Shown here: piece by piece, positions 1 to 9,013 of the stretch
Layout: every line of letters starts with the position of its first letter
Position numbering within the stretch: the stretch's first letter is position 1
Assembly: GCA_016124795.1 (NCBI GenBank)
Contig: WGNB01000007.1
Coordinates: 117,278 to 181,277, forward strand
Length of the DNA: 64,000 nucleotides
DNA from: Rhodopseudomonas sp.
GTDB lineage: Bacteria; Pseudomonadota; Alphaproteobacteria; Rhizobiales; Xanthobacteraceae
Direction: 5' to 3'
Translations under genes and position numbers: made by a program
The notes under the pieces: generated by a model
What the model saw: the letters and a program-made list of their open reading frames with translations, nothing else
Database searches by the model: none
Told to the model about the DNA's origin: nothing

Positions 1-588
1 ATAGCGCTGGCGTCGACCGACACAAGCCAGCGTCGCCGTTGAGCGCAGCACCGGACGATCGCCGGCGATTGTCCCATAATTGGTCTCGACACCCCAAATC
101 GCCGTAATCACATACCGATCGACGCCATAGACCTTTTCGGCGGCGTCAAAGACGTGGCGATATTTCGCAAGCAGGCGTTGGCCGGCGGCAATCCGCTCGT
201 CGGTCACCAACACGTCAAGGTAGTCCCAAACCGCCTTGGTGAACTCCGGCTGGCTGTCGAGCAAATCCATGATGCGCAAATCCGGCGTCAGCCGCGCCGT
301 CATGCGCTGATAGGCCGCATACGATACACCGCGCCGGGCTACCAACGGCGCCAGACGCCGCAGACAATCGTGAAACTGCGCTGCCGCCTGACGAATGGCG
401 ACCGCCGTCATCAAGGGATGACCGGACGCGCCGTCGCGGCCGCTCCAGCCGCCATAATCCGCGCGATCCGCCGGCAGGTTCGATTTGATCGAACCGGTGC
501 GGTCACCGTCGTCGCGAGCCGGCGCGGCGGTCCCGATAAAGACCAGCAAGAGCGCGGCCATGACGGTTGTTACAGGGATCTTTCGCAT
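1..588 (-). CDS. Lytic murein transglycosylase, MltB/Slt35 family (C-terminus beyond left edge)
   Basis: The 196 visible residues are the N-terminal part of a peptidoglycan lytic transglycosylase, an enzyme that cleaves the MurNAc-GlcNAc bond in the periplasm and forms a 1,6-anhydro end. Residues 1-25 look like a signal peptide (MRK, then a hydrophobic stretch, then TAAPA). The family hallmark is clear near residues 160-190: YVITAIWGVETNYG, in which E168 is the expected catalytic acid, followed by GDRPVLRSTATLAC. The gene is open to position 1 in frame, so the remaining catalytic domain and any C-terminal peptidoglycan-binding domain lie outside. Family assignment is by motif recognition; the exact subfamily cannot be settled without the C-terminus. 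Confidence 0.88.
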   Translation of the reverse strand, partial: MRKIPVTTVMAALLLVFIGTAAPARDDGDRTGSIKSNLPADRADYGGWSGRDGASGHPLMTAVAIRQAAAQFHDCLRRLAPLVARRGVSYAAYQRMTARLTPDLRIMDLLDSQPEFTKAVWDYLDVLVTDERIAAGQRLLAKYRHVFDAAEKVYGVDRYVITAIWGVETNYGTIAGDRPVLRSTATLACVGRRQRY

Positions 589-638
589 CGCTATCGCCTT
601 ATCCCTTCATGCAACCCATGAAATCTATCCAGACGCCG

Positions 639-666
639 ATCGGGCACCCTCAATGGGTGCCCCGAT
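639..666. other. Hairpin between divergent mltB-like gene and galU
   Basis: An 11-base left arm (ATCGGGCACCC) and a 12-base right arm (GGGTGCCCCGAT) surround a 5-base loop, with one bulged G. It lies in the leader region between two divergently oriented genes, where a terminator is not expected, and there is no clean T tract. It could be a repeat element or a structure in one of the leader transcripts. The role is unknown. Confidence 0.4.
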
Positions 667-808
667 TTCGTTTCAGCGGCGTTAATAGTCTATGATTATT
701 GGCAGGATGAGGCTGGGTTCCGCCTCAATCTGGACCTTTCGTCGCGGCTATGTCTTCTCTGTTCACCTCGCGATCCGCGCCCCACTTTTGAGAGATGGCT
801 ACTACCCC

Positions 809-1696
809 ATGACCCGTCCCCGCATTCGCAAAGCCATATTCCCGGTCGCCGGCCTCGGCACCCGCTTCCTGCCCGCGACCAAAGCCATGCCGAAGGAAAT
901 GCTGCCGGTCGTCGACCGCCCGCTGATCCAGCATGTCGTCGACGAGGCGCGTCAGGCCGGCATCGAGCACTGCATTTTCGTCACCGGCCGCAACAAGAGC
1001 GTGATCGAGGATCACTTCGACCGCCAGTTCGAACTCGAAGTGACCTTGGTCGAACGCGGCAAGAAGGCCGACCTGGCTTCACTTTCACAGGACCTGCCGG
1101 AGGCCGGCGGCACCAGCTTCACCCGTCAGCAGTCGCCGCTGGGCCTTGGTCATGCGGTATGGTGCGCGCGCGAGCTGGTCGGTGGCGAGCCCTTCGCTGT
1201 AATCCTGCCGGACGTCCTGGTGCAGCACCCGCGCGGCTGTCTGGCGCAAATGATCGACGCCAGTTCGGACCTCGACGCGAAAGCCAATGTCATCGCCGTC
1301 GAGGAAGTCCCAATGGAACGGGTCCATATGTACGGCGTGGTCGGCGTCGGCAAACCGGTCGGCAAGGCTTTCGCTATCACCCAGATGGTCGAAAAGCCGA
1401 AAGCCGCTGACGCGCCGTCCAATCTATCCATCACCGGACGCTATATTCTACAGCCGGAGATTTTCGACCTGCTCGGCAAACAGGCAGCCGGCGCCGGCGG
1501 CGAAATCCAACTCACCGACGCGATGGTCGCGCTGGCCAAAACGCAGCCATTCTATGGCCTCAAATTTGAAGGCCGCAGTTACGACTGCGGCTCCAAGATC
1601 GGCTTTCTCACCGCCAATGTCGCCTATGGCCTCGAGCGGCCCGACCTCGGCCCGGAACTCCGCGCCGAACTGACACGGATGCTGGCGGCCAAATAG
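809..1696 (+). CDS. galU: UTP--glucose-1-phosphate uridylyltransferase
   Basis: GalU makes UDP-glucose from UTP and glucose-1-phosphate, the precursor for lipopolysaccharide, exopolysaccharide and cyclic glucans in the cytoplasm. The 295-residue protein opens with the nucleotidyltransferase signature FPVAGLGTRFLPATKAMPKEM (first 20 residues from position 11), and later shows the family segments GLGHAVWCAR and VEKPK, and GEIQLTDA near residue 230. Length matches bacterial GalU (about 290-300). An upstream in-frame extension exists, but ATG 809 gives the usual MTRPRIRKAIFPVAG beginning. The gene stands alone, convergent with the efflux operon that follows. Confidence 0.96.
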   Translation: MTRPRIRKAIFPVAGLGTRFLPATKAMPKEMLPVVDRPLIQHVVDEARQAGIEHCIFVTGRNKSVIEDHFDRQFELEVTLVERGKKADLASLSQDLPEAGGTSFTRQQSPLGLGHAVWCARELVGGEPFAVILPDVLVQHPRGCLAQMIDASSDLDAKANVIAVEEVPMERVHMYGVVGVGKPVGKAFAITQMVEKPKAADAPSNLSITGRYILQPEIFDLLGKQAAGAGGEIQLTDAMVALAKTQPFYGLKFEGRSYDCGSKIGFLTANVAYGLERPDLGPELRAELTRMLAAK

Positions 1697-1703
1697 CCGC
1701 GAT

Positions 1704-1738
1704 CGCCGGGCCGCCGCATCGGGACAAGCGGTCCGGCG
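1704..1738. terminator. Possible bidirectional terminator hairpin
   Basis: An 11-base-pair GC-rich stem (with one G-T wobble) lies in the short gap between the convergent galU and ABC permease genes. There is no T tract, so it may only protect transcript ends. Its position between two stop codons is the main argument for a termination role. Confidence 0.4.
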
Positions 1739-1739
1739 G

Positions 1740-2945
1740 CTACTCGTGGCGCAGCGCCTCGATCGGATCGAGACGCGCGGCGCGGCGTGCCGGAAAATAT
1801 CCAAACACAATGCCGACGACGGCCGAGAACAGGAACGCGACGACAATAATCGTCGGGTCGACCATGAACGGCACATGCAACATATTGGTCGCCATCAGCG
1901 CGAGTCCCAGACCGAGCATTATGCCGGCCAATCCCCCGAACAGCGATAATACGACCGCCTCGACAAGAAACTGCGACAGCACCTGCCGTTCCAGGGCGCC
2001 GATCGCCAGACGTATGCCGATCTCTCGGGTCCGTTCGGTCACCGACACCAGCATGATATTCATGATCCCGATGCCGCCCACCAGCAAACTGACGGCCGCC
2101 ACCGCACCGAGCAGCCCGGTCAACATGGCGGTCGTGCCGGCCATGGTTTGAACGAGTTGCTTCATGTCACGCACGGAGAAATCGTCCTCCTTGCCGCGCC
2201 CGATATTACGACGTTCGCGCAAGATGCGTTCGATATCGGCCTGCACCTTGCTCGTTTCGACATCGTCCTTGGCCGACACCATGATGCGATTGATGTCGGT
2301 ATTGCCGGCCAAGCGCCGGTGAAATGTGCGGATCGGCATCAGCACGATATCATCCTGATCCGAGCCGAAGCTCGATTGTCCTTTGGACTCGAGCACACCG
2401 ACCACCTCGCAGGACACCTTATCGACCCGAATATTGCGCCCGATCGGACTGGCGCGGCCGAACAGCTTGTCCGCAACGGTGGTGCCGATAATGCAGGCCG
2501 CGCGGCCGGCGCGAATTTCCCCATCGAGAAATTGACGCCCCAAGCTCAAGCCCCAGTCCTGGCTGATGAAGTAATCATCGTCCGTTCCGGTGACCGTTGT
2601 GATGCGATTTTCGGTACCGTAAACGACCGTAACCGATTTTTGCGCGACCGGCGCCACCGCCTTGACGCCGTTAAGCTGGGTTCGCATCGCTTCGATATCG
2701 CGCGAGTTAAAGGCCTTGGCGTCAGAACTCGCCCGTCCGGGACCAAATTGGCCCGGACTCACCGACAAGAGATTCGACCCGAGCTTGGACAAATCCGCCG
2801 TCACCTTGGCGGTCGTTCCGTTACCGATCGTCACCATCGCGATCACTGCGCCGACGCCAATGACCACACCCAACACGGTCAGGAACGAGCGCAGTGCGTT
2901 GCGCCTAATCGCTTGCAGAGCCAACCTGAAGGCTTCAAACAGCAT
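1740..2945 (-). CDS. MacB-type ABC transporter permease (FtsX/MacB_PCD)
   Basis: This is the membrane subunit of a MacB-like tripartite efflux or lipoprotein-type transporter. The 401-residue protein begins with the typical cytoplasmic segment and first membrane helix (RRNALRSFLTVLGVVIGVGAV), has a large periplasmic MacB_PCD domain (about 45-270), and ends with three FtsX-type helices, including the motif GGIGIMNIMLVSVTERTREIG just after residue 285. Unlike Escherichia coli MacB, the ATPase is a separate gene, directly upstream; its stop and this start overlap by one base (TGATG). With the adaptor upstream it forms an efflux operon whose substrate (macrolide, peptide or siderophore-like) cannot be told from sequence. 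Confidence 0.9.
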   Translation of the reverse strand: MLFEAFRLALQAIRRNALRSFLTVLGVVIGVGAVIAMVTIGNGTTAKVTADLSKLGSNLLSVSPGQFGPGRASSDAKAFNSRDIEAMRTQLNGVKAVAPVAQKSVTVVYGTENRITTVTGTDDDYFISQDWGLSLGRQFLDGEIRAGRAACIIGTTVADKLFGRASPIGRNIRVDKVSCEVVGVLESKGQSSFGSDQDDIVLMPIRTFHRRLAGNTDINRIMVSAKDDVETSKVQADIERILRERRNIGRGKEDDFSVRDMKQLVQTMAGTTAMLTGLLGAVAAVSLLVGGIGIMNIMLVSVTERTREIGIRLAIGALERQVLSQFLVEAVVLSLFGGLAGIMLGLGLALMATNMLHVPFMVDPTIIVVAFLFSAVVGIVFGYFPARRAARLDPIEALRHE

Positions 2946-3661
2946 CAGGCGGCCTCGCGGTTGAGAACGTCGCTCTCGATTCGTCCATCGACAAACCGGA
3001 TCATCCGCTTCGCGTAGGCGGCGATGTCGGTCTCGTGCGTCACCATCACCACCGTCATGCCCTGTTCGACATTGAGGCTTGTCACAAGGTCCATGATCTC
3101 GCGGCTGGTCTTGGTATCGAGGTTGCCGGTCGGCTCGTCGGCCAGAAGCAATTGCGGATCGGTGACAATGGCGCGCGCGATCGCGACGCGCTGTTGTTGC
3201 CCACCGGACAGTTCGTTCGACGTATGATGGCCGCGACCCGCAAGGCCGACCCGTTCCAGCGCCCGAGCGGCAAGTTGCTGCCGTTCCGCCACCGGCATCC
3301 CGCGATAGATTAACGGCAGTTCGACATTCTCGAGCGCTGTCGTGCGGGCCAGCAGGTTGAAGCCCTGAAACACGAAACCGAGCATATGGCGGCGGATCAG
3401 AGCGCGCTGGTTCTGCGGCAAACGCCCCACTTCGATTCCCTGGAAACGATAATCGCCGGAGGTTGGCGTATCCAGACAGCCGAGAATATTCATGGCGGTC
3501 GATTTGCCTGACCCGGACGGCCCCATGATCGATACAAACTCACCGTCGGCGATGGTCAAATCAACGTCGCTGAGCGCATGCACGGCCGCCGCGCCGCTGC
3601 CATAGACCTTGCAGACGGATCTAAATTCGATCAGCGGCGACGCGGTCTTGGCATCGGTCAC
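2945..3661 (-). CDS. MacB/LolD-type ABC transporter ATP-binding protein
   Basis: This is the ATPase partner of the adjacent MacB-type permease. The 238 residues contain Walker A (GPSGSGKST, residues 47-55), the Q-loop region, the signature [14 protein letters not shown] and Walker B ([12 protein letters not shown]), the last being characteristic of the MacB/LolD/FtsE group. It sits between the periplasmic adaptor gene (16 bases upstream) and the permease (one-base overlap), so the three genes are almost certainly one transcript. Function as an energiser of substrate extrusion follows from the family; no substrate clue is visible. Confidence 0.93.
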   Translation of the reverse strand: MTDAKTASPLIEFRSVCKVYGSGAAAVHALSDVDLTIADGEFVSIMGPSGSGKSTAMNILGCLDTPTSGDYRFQGIEVGRLPQNQRALIRRHMLGFVFQGFNLLARTTALENVELPLIYRGMPVAERQQLAARALERVGLAGRGHHTSNELSGGQQQRVAIARAIVTDPQLLLADEPTGNLDTKTSREIMDLVTSLNVEQGMTVVMVTHETDIAAYAKRMIRFVDGRIESDVLNREAA

Positions 3662-3677
3662 GGCGTGGGTCCCGCTG

Positions 3678-4955
3678 CTACTTCTTCGTCGACTGATCGA
3701 CGATCAAGATTTGACCGGCGCTTAGATCGCCGCTCACGACTTCGGTGTTCTTGCCGTCGCTCGAGCCGACAACGACCCGCACCGGTTTCGGCCGGCCATT
3801 GTCCAGTATCCAAACCGTTCGCCCGTTACCGGATTCCTCTCGCGACGTTACAGCGCTGGGGCGTGGCGGCCTCGGCATCAAGCGGCTCAAAAAGCTGCCG
3901 TTCGATGTCTTCTCGGTGGCCGGCGGCGCATAGCGAAGCGCGGCATTCGGAACCAGCAGGGCATTACGAACTTCGGTGACTTTGATCTCCGCCGTCGCCG
4001 TCATGCCCGGCCGCAACAGCAATTCAGAATTGTCGATGTTCAACACCGCCTTGTAAGTCACGACGCCCTGGATCGTCTCGGAGGCGAAGCGCACCTCTCG
4101 AATGGTCGCCGGGAAATTGCGGTTTGGAAATGCGTCGACTGTGAAGGTGGCGCTCTGTCCCGCCGTGACCTTGCCGACATCGGCTTCGTCGACATTGACC
4201 TGCAATTCCATCTGCTTGAGATCTTCAGCGATCGAGAACAGGACCGGCGCCTGCAACGAGGACGCAACGGTCTGGCCCGGATCGACATTGCGCGTCAGTA
4301 CGACGCCGTCGATCGGCGAGGTGATCGAGGCCTTGGCGAGATTGGTTTCGCCGAGTTCCACATCCGCCGCGGCAACATCGACATCGGCCCGAGCGCTCGC
4401 CAGGGAGGTCACCGCCCGGTCATAAGCCGCCTGGGCCTGATCGTGATCGCGGGCCGAAACGGCCTGTGTCGTCGCCAGCATTTTGTTGCGCGCGAGATCG
4501 CGCTGCTTTTCGCCGACGGTGACCTGCGCTTCCGCCACTTTCGCCTGAGCGGCAACCAGCTTTGCCCGTGAGCTGTTAAGGGTCGCCACCAGCTTGTCAG
4601 TATCGAGCGTGGCCAGCACCTGCCCGGCCTTCACCGGCGAATTGTAGTCGACCAGAACCTTGCGGATCGTGCCCGACAATTCGCTCGAAACGTCCACCTT
4701 ATTGGTCGGCTGGACCGAGCCGGTCGCACTCACGACAACGACAAGATTGCCACGGGTCGCGGACGCGGTGACATAGCTCACGGCGCCCGAATTGCCGCCA
4801 AACAGCCAAAATGCCGCCAACAGCGCGACGCCGGAAATGACAAGCCCGACGGCGATGGGCTTGCGCCATCGCCGCCACGGCGACGCCGTCGCCGCCCCCA
4901 GGCCGAGAATGGCATGAATATCGACGCGTTCCTGCGGCTCGATGGGTTTGTTCAT
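3678..4955 (-). CDS. Periplasmic adaptor of tripartite efflux system (HlyD/MacA-like)
   Basis: The 425-residue protein is a membrane-fusion adaptor. A cytoplasmic N-terminus of about 30 residues is followed by one membrane helix (IAVGLVISGVALLAAFWLF), a lipoyl/barrel-sandwich half (TGSVQPTNKVDVSSELSGTI), a long alpha-helical hairpin rich in Ala/Lys/Gln (about 120-200) and the second lipoyl half (SPIDGVVLTRNVDPGQTV). It should link the MacB-type pump in the inner membrane to an outer-membrane factor. No TolC homologue is next to it; the beta-barrel gene upstream is not TolC-like. It is first in a three-gene operon with the ATPase and permease. Confidence 0.92.
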   Translation of the reverse strand: MNKPIEPQERVDIHAILGLGAATASPWRRWRKPIAVGLVISGVALLAAFWLFGGNSGAVSYVTASATRGNLVVVVSATGSVQPTNKVDVSSELSGTIRKVLVDYNSPVKAGQVLATLDTDKLVATLNSSRAKLVAAQAKVAEAQVTVGEKQRDLARNKMLATTQAVSARDHDQAQAAYDRAVTSLASARADVDVAAADVELGETNLAKASITSPIDGVVLTRNVDPGQTVASSLQAPVLFSIAEDLKQMELQVNVDEADVGKVTAGQSATFTVDAFPNRNFPATIREVRFASETIQGVVTYKAVLNIDNSELLLRPGMTATAEIKVTEVRNALLVPNAALRYAPPATEKTSNGSFLSRLMPRPPRPSAVTSREESGNGRTVWILDNGRPKPVRVVVGSSDGKNTEVVSGDLSAGQILIVDQSTKK

Positions 4956-5059
4956 CGCTCAAGGTCCAAAGCGGCGGTTCGAACCTATAAGCCGGCCAAA
5001 TGGCCAATTTGACCTTGATCTCAATCAAGTTTTGCCGGTTCCGGACGCCGCCCGCGCCT

Positions 5060-6718
5060 CTAGCGCTGGACCCGGACGCCGAGCATGAAGACGCTGGCGG
5101 TATAATCATTGCCGGCAATATTCGAGCGCAGCCAGTCCTGCCGGAAGTCGCCCTTGAGCGACACCGTCCGGTTGAGCTTGTAGGTCAGGCCGAAGCCGGC
5201 CGAATAGCGATTATCCTCGCGCGACGTACCCTCGTAGTCGTCGAGCCCGATGCCGAGCTTGATGCTGCCGATCAGCCAGCGCCGGAACGCATGATCCACT
5301 TCAACCCCGGCGTCCCGATACAGGATGCCCGAGGCGCCGGCGATGGTGGTTTCGCCGACCGACGATGCGGCGGTGATCTTGACGGTGGTCAGCGCACTAG
5401 CGGTCCAGACCAGCGACGCATCGCCGATCAGACCGGTGAGGGAATCGAGCCTCGCGTCGTCGTAATCGCGCCGGGTCATGCCGGCCGATATCTCGCCCGT
5501 CAGTTGGCGCGTCAGCTCGAAGGTCGTGCCGAACTTGCCGGTGACGCCTTTTGAATCGCGGCGATAGCCGGACGAGTCCACCGGTTCGTCATGGGTGCGG
5601 GTATCGTAACGGCCCTCGACAAAGGCCGTCACTCCCGGCGTCAATTCATAACCGCCGCGCAAGGTCACGCCGTATTGATCGTAATTGCGATCCTTGTTGC
5701 TGGCGGTCGTACCGTCGACGAGCGTCGAGTCCTGATAGGACGTCCGTTCGACGTCACCCTTGACCGACAGATCGACGCGGTTGAACTTGCGGCCAAGCCC
5801 AACCGAACCGCCAACCGTCGAATAGATCGGCAACTTGGCAAGGCCCGCCTGCAAATTTGGACTGCCCGGATTGTCCGTCGACACCAGCACGCGACCGCCG
5901 AGATCGACACGGGTCGTTTTGGTGACGTCGATCCGGCCATCGACCTTGCCGTTGACATTGGGCCGGCTCAACGTCGGCTCGGCGTCCGGACTATAGCCCG
6001 TGTAACTGCCGCGCAGTTCTGCCTTCAATTCGTGCCGCGACCAGTTCGATTGCGCCTTGAGTTCGGGGGCGATGGTGTAAATTGACGCGCCCTTTGGATC
6101 GGCGGTTTGCTGCGGATTGGTCGCATAGCCGCCGCTAAGCTCGACCGCCGGAAACAGCGTAAAGGCGCCGGCACGCACGCCGAGCGGCGCATAGGGATCG
6201 TCCGACCCGTCGGCTGCTTTGCGCCGGAGACGGTTTTTGCGGTTGCGGAGATCGGTGGCGTCCGGCGTCGCCTGCGGCGGGACGACAGTGCCGCCGACCG
6301 TCTCGCGATAAGGCATCTGATAGGGCGACACAGTTGCGGCAATCGGCGTGCGATCCGCTGACGCCTCGGCCGACTGGCGGCGCGCCCCGCTTTTCAGGCG
6401 CGCCTTGGCTTTGGCCCGCCGGCTATTGGTCGCATCGTAGCCGGTATCGCCAGCGGCCGAAGGCGGCGGCGTGAAATTGCTCGGCGGCCCAAGTTCGACC
6501 AGTTCCGAGCGGCCGAAGCGCTGAAATCGTGGCGGCTTGCGCGGGTCGGTCGACAGTTTCGGCGCCAGCGGATCGAGGTATTCAGGGACTGTCTGCGCCA
6601 GTGCCGGGCGCGCCGTCGAGGCCGTTCCAATCGCCATAGCCAGCGCAAGCGCGCTCACGGACCATAGCGGCCCGGCGCACCGTCGTTCGGCGCAAAAGGA
6701 GCGGCAAAGACGCGGCAC
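5060..6718 (-). CDS. Outer membrane beta-barrel protein (BBP2-like)
   Basis: This 552-residue protein has an N-terminal export signal (hydrophobic stretch around residues 20-42 ending PALAQ), a proline- and basic-rich linker region to about residue 180, and then a long series of alternating amphipathic beta strands typical of an outer-membrane barrel (VELSGGYATNP, LKAELRGSYTGYSP, VTLRGGYELTPGVTAFVEGRYDTR). It resembles the putative beta-barrel porin 2 family found in Rhizobiales, sometimes linked to exopolysaccharide export. The last residues (FMLGVRVQR) do not end in the usual aromatic residue. It is separated by about 100 bases from the MacA-like gene and may be independently transcribed. 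Confidence 0.75.
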   Translation of the reverse strand: MPRLCRSFCAERRCAGPLWSVSALALAMAIGTASTARPALAQTVPEYLDPLAPKLSTDPRKPPRFQRFGRSELVELGPPSNFTPPPSAAGDTGYDATNSRRAKAKARLKSGARRQSAEASADRTPIAATVSPYQMPYRETVGGTVVPPQATPDATDLRNRKNRLRRKAADGSDDPYAPLGVRAGAFTLFPAVELSGGYATNPQQTADPKGASIYTIAPELKAQSNWSRHELKAELRGSYTGYSPDAEPTLSRPNVNGKVDGRIDVTKTTRVDLGGRVLVSTDNPGSPNLQAGLAKLPIYSTVGGSVGLGRKFNRVDLSVKGDVERTSYQDSTLVDGTTASNKDRNYDQYGVTLRGGYELTPGVTAFVEGRYDTRTHDEPVDSSGYRRDSKGVTGKFGTTFELTRQLTGEISAGMTRRDYDDARLDSLTGLIGDASLVWTASALTTVKITAASSVGETTIAGASGILYRDAGVEVDHAFRRWLIGSIKLGIGLDDYEGTSREDNRYSAGFGLTYKLNRTVSLKGDFRQDWLRSNIAGNDYTASVFMLGVRVQR

Positions 6719-6874
6719 TGTCAGCGCTCAAGCCTCCTGGTTCCGGCGCGCGACAACGCGCACCCGCCCGCGGAGCCCGCGGGAAGTGGTTAACGGACGC
6801 TAAAGCGCTATGGTTAACGGGGCGTTGATGCGGCTTTGGGGTACCGAGGCACCCGCGCCGCGCGGGCGCGGAGG

Positions 6875-7957
6875 TCAGACCCAGCCTTGCAACTCGCGGG
6901 TCACGACGTCCTCGATCACCGAAATACCACCGGGACTGTCATTGAGGCACGGAATGGCCGCGAAGTTCTCGCCACCCGCGTGGTGAAAGATTTCGGCGTT
7001 TTCCATCGCGATTTCTTCCAGCGTCTCCAGACAATCGGAGGAGAAACCCGGCGTGATGACGGCGAGATTTTTTACGCCGCGTTCGGCTAGCGCCTTGACG
7101 GTCTCGTCGGTGTAGGGCTTGAGCCATTCCGCCGGCCCAAAGCGCGACTGAAACGTCATCATCAGTTGCTTATCGTCAAGCTTGAGCCTGTCGCGCAACA
7201 GCCGCGTCGTCGCGGCGCATTGGCAGTAATAAGGGTCGCCTTTCTCAAGGTATTCCTGCGGCATGCCATGAAACGAGGCGATGACAACTTCGGGCTTGAA
7301 ACTGAGCGCAGCAAGGCCCTGTTCAAGCGATGTCGCCAATGCCTCGATATAAGCCGGACGGTCGAAATAAGCGGGCGCGATCCGGATCGACGGCTGCCAG
7401 CGCGTCTGCGCCAAAGCCTCGAATGCCTTGTCGCAAACGGTGGCCGAGGTCGCGGCGGCGTATTGCGGATAAAGCGGCACAATCAGGATGCGGTCGCAGC
7501 CTTGCGCCTGCATGGCATCGAGCCGCGACTTGATCGACGGATTGCCATAACGCATCGCCCAATCGACCAGAATGCGCGCGTCTTTAGCCAGCGCTTCGCC
7601 GATCTTGTCGGATTGCGAGCGCGTGATCGTCTTGAGGAACGACTCGTTACGCTCCTTGTTCCAGATCTTGTCGTAATCGCGACCTTTGCGGCCCGGCCGC
7701 ACGGTCAGGATGATCAGGTTGAGGACCAGCCACCATTTCAGGCGGTTTTCCTCAATGACGCGACGATCCGACAGAAATTCCTTGAGGTAGCGCCGCATCG
7801 ACCAATAGTCGGTGGCGTCGGGTGTTCCGAGATTGACCAGCAGCACGCCGATCCGGCGGCGCGGTATTGACGGATGGCCCGCCGGGAGGCGGTCAGACGA
7901 TGCGGCCGTGGCCGACGGTTCTTGAATCGGGTTCATGCCGCAAAGATATAGCGACAA
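6875..7957 (-). CDS. hemH: Ferrochelatase
   Basis: HemH inserts Fe2+ into protoporphyrin IX, the last step of protoheme synthesis. The 360-residue protein shows the family start RRRIGVLLVNLGTPD (about 34-48), the conserved SFHGMP segment with the metal-binding histidine (about residue 229), YYCQC, and the C-terminal acidic motif FSSDCLETLEEI. Length fits bacterial ferrochelatase. A second in-frame ATG eight codons in (MNPIQEP) could be the real start. The gene is monocistronic in appearance, with about 150 bases to each neighbour; no Irr or Fur box was recognised upstream. Confidence 0.96.
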   Translation of the reverse strand: MSLYLCGMNPIQEPSATAASSDRLPAGHPSIPRRRIGVLLVNLGTPDATDYWSMRRYLKEFLSDRRVIEENRLKWWLVLNLIILTVRPGRKGRDYDKIWNKERNESFLKTITRSQSDKIGEALAKDARILVDWAMRYGNPSIKSRLDAMQAQGCDRILIVPLYPQYAAATSATVCDKAFEALAQTRWQPSIRIAPAYFDRPAYIEALATSLEQGLAALSFKPEVVIASFHGMPQEYLEKGDPYYCQCAATTRLLRDRLKLDDKQLMMTFQSRFGPAEWLKPYTDETVKALAERGVKNLAVITPGFSSDCLETLEEIAMENAEIFHHAGGENFAAIPCLNDSPGGISVIEDVVTRELQGWV

Positions 7958-8003
7958 CGGCGCCCGGCCGTAAGCCCGGGCGCCGCCATTCCACGGTCGG
8001 AGA

Positions 8004-8978
8004 TCAATCCGCCATCAATTCCTTCAGCTTCGCGCCATATTGCGGGCTGGCGGCAAGGATAGCGGCCCAGCCGGCATCATTCGCGGTCTTGACGAATTTT
8101 GCGGCCTCGGCCGACGGCAAGGTATAGGTCTCAATTCCCGCCTTGGCCTGACGCGCCTTCTCGGCGGCTTCCTCGGCCGGATATTCCTGGGCGATGCCTT
8201 CGAGCCAGGCCATCTGTTGCTTCATGAATGCCTTCTGGTCGGCGTCAAGCTTGCTCCAGGTGTCGAGGCTCATGTAGATGCCCTGCTCGACAGAATAGAA
8301 GCCCGGATCGACACGAACCTTGGTGCGATCCTGCCAACCCATGTCGAAGACACCGCCAACCGGCCAGCCATAACCGTCGATCACGCCGCGCTCGAGCGCG
8401 GTGAAAACGTCACCCGGCGCGATCTGCATCGGATTGGCGCCGAGCGCCTTGAAGAAAGCCTGATAGACCGGCACCGAACGCAAGCGCAGGCCCTTGAAGT
8501 CGTCGCCATTCGGCTTCTTCGACAGATAGAGATGATATTGCATGCCCTGCGCATCGCGGCCGAGCCAGTAAATTTTCGCCTTCTCCTGATGCAGCTTGTT
8601 CATCAGATCGTAGGCGCCGTTCTTGCGCAGTTCCGACATCGGCTTGTTGGTCAAGGTCAACGCCACGGCCTCAGGCACCAGATTGGCGTGGAAGACGCCG
8701 GTCGTATTGGCGAGGTCCAGCACGCCGGATTTCAGCGCATTGCCAACCTGGAACGGCGGCATCGCTTCCGGCCCGCCCAGCAGCTTGATCTGAACCTTGC
8801 CCTTGCCCTGCTCATTGACATGAACGACGAAGCGCTCGAAATGCCGGGCGAAGAACGTGCCCTTGGGAAACACCGAGACCGCCTTCAAGGTGATCTCACT
8901 AGCGCTGGCGACATTGGCCGCCATGCCCAGTGCCAGCGCGACCGCCGCCAGCCGCATTGCCTTACCGATCATCAACAT
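8004..8978 (-). CDS. TRAP transporter substrate-binding protein (DctP family)
   Basis: This is the periplasmic binding protein of a TRAP transporter. A signal peptide is visible (MIGKAMRLAAVALALGMAAN, ending ASA), then the DctP fold with the conserved elements IKLLGGPEAMPPFQ, GLRLRSVPVYQAFFKALGANP and the substrate-contact region ALERGVIDGYGWPVG. The 324-residue length is usual. It is last in a dctQ-dctM-dctP operon (35 bases after dctM). TRAP systems move organic acids with a Na+ or H+ gradient; the Trp/Gly-rich GYGWPVGGVFDMGWQD region suggests a non-C4-dicarboxylate ligand, but that is only inference. Confidence 0.93.
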   Translation of the reverse strand: MLMIGKAMRLAAVALALGMAANVASASEITLKAVSVFPKGTFFARHFERFVVHVNEQGKGKVQIKLLGGPEAMPPFQVGNALKSGVLDLANTTGVFHANLVPEAVALTLTNKPMSELRKNGAYDLMNKLHQEKAKIYWLGRDAQGMQYHLYLSKKPNGDDFKGLRLRSVPVYQAFFKALGANPMQIAPGDVFTALERGVIDGYGWPVGGVFDMGWQDRTKVRVDPGFYSVEQGIYMSLDTWSKLDADQKAFMKQQMAWLEGIAQEYPAEEAAEKARQAKAGIETYTLPSAEAAKFVKTANDAGWAAILAASPQYGAKLKELMAD

Positions 8979-9013
8979 TGCTCCTTACGTGGTTGTCTTG
9001 GTTGCCGATAGTG

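Noticed and set aside
154..621. A plus-strand open frame of 155 codons at the left end
   Set aside because: It lies antisense to the lytic transglycosylase fragment, whose motif-bearing frame is unmistakable.
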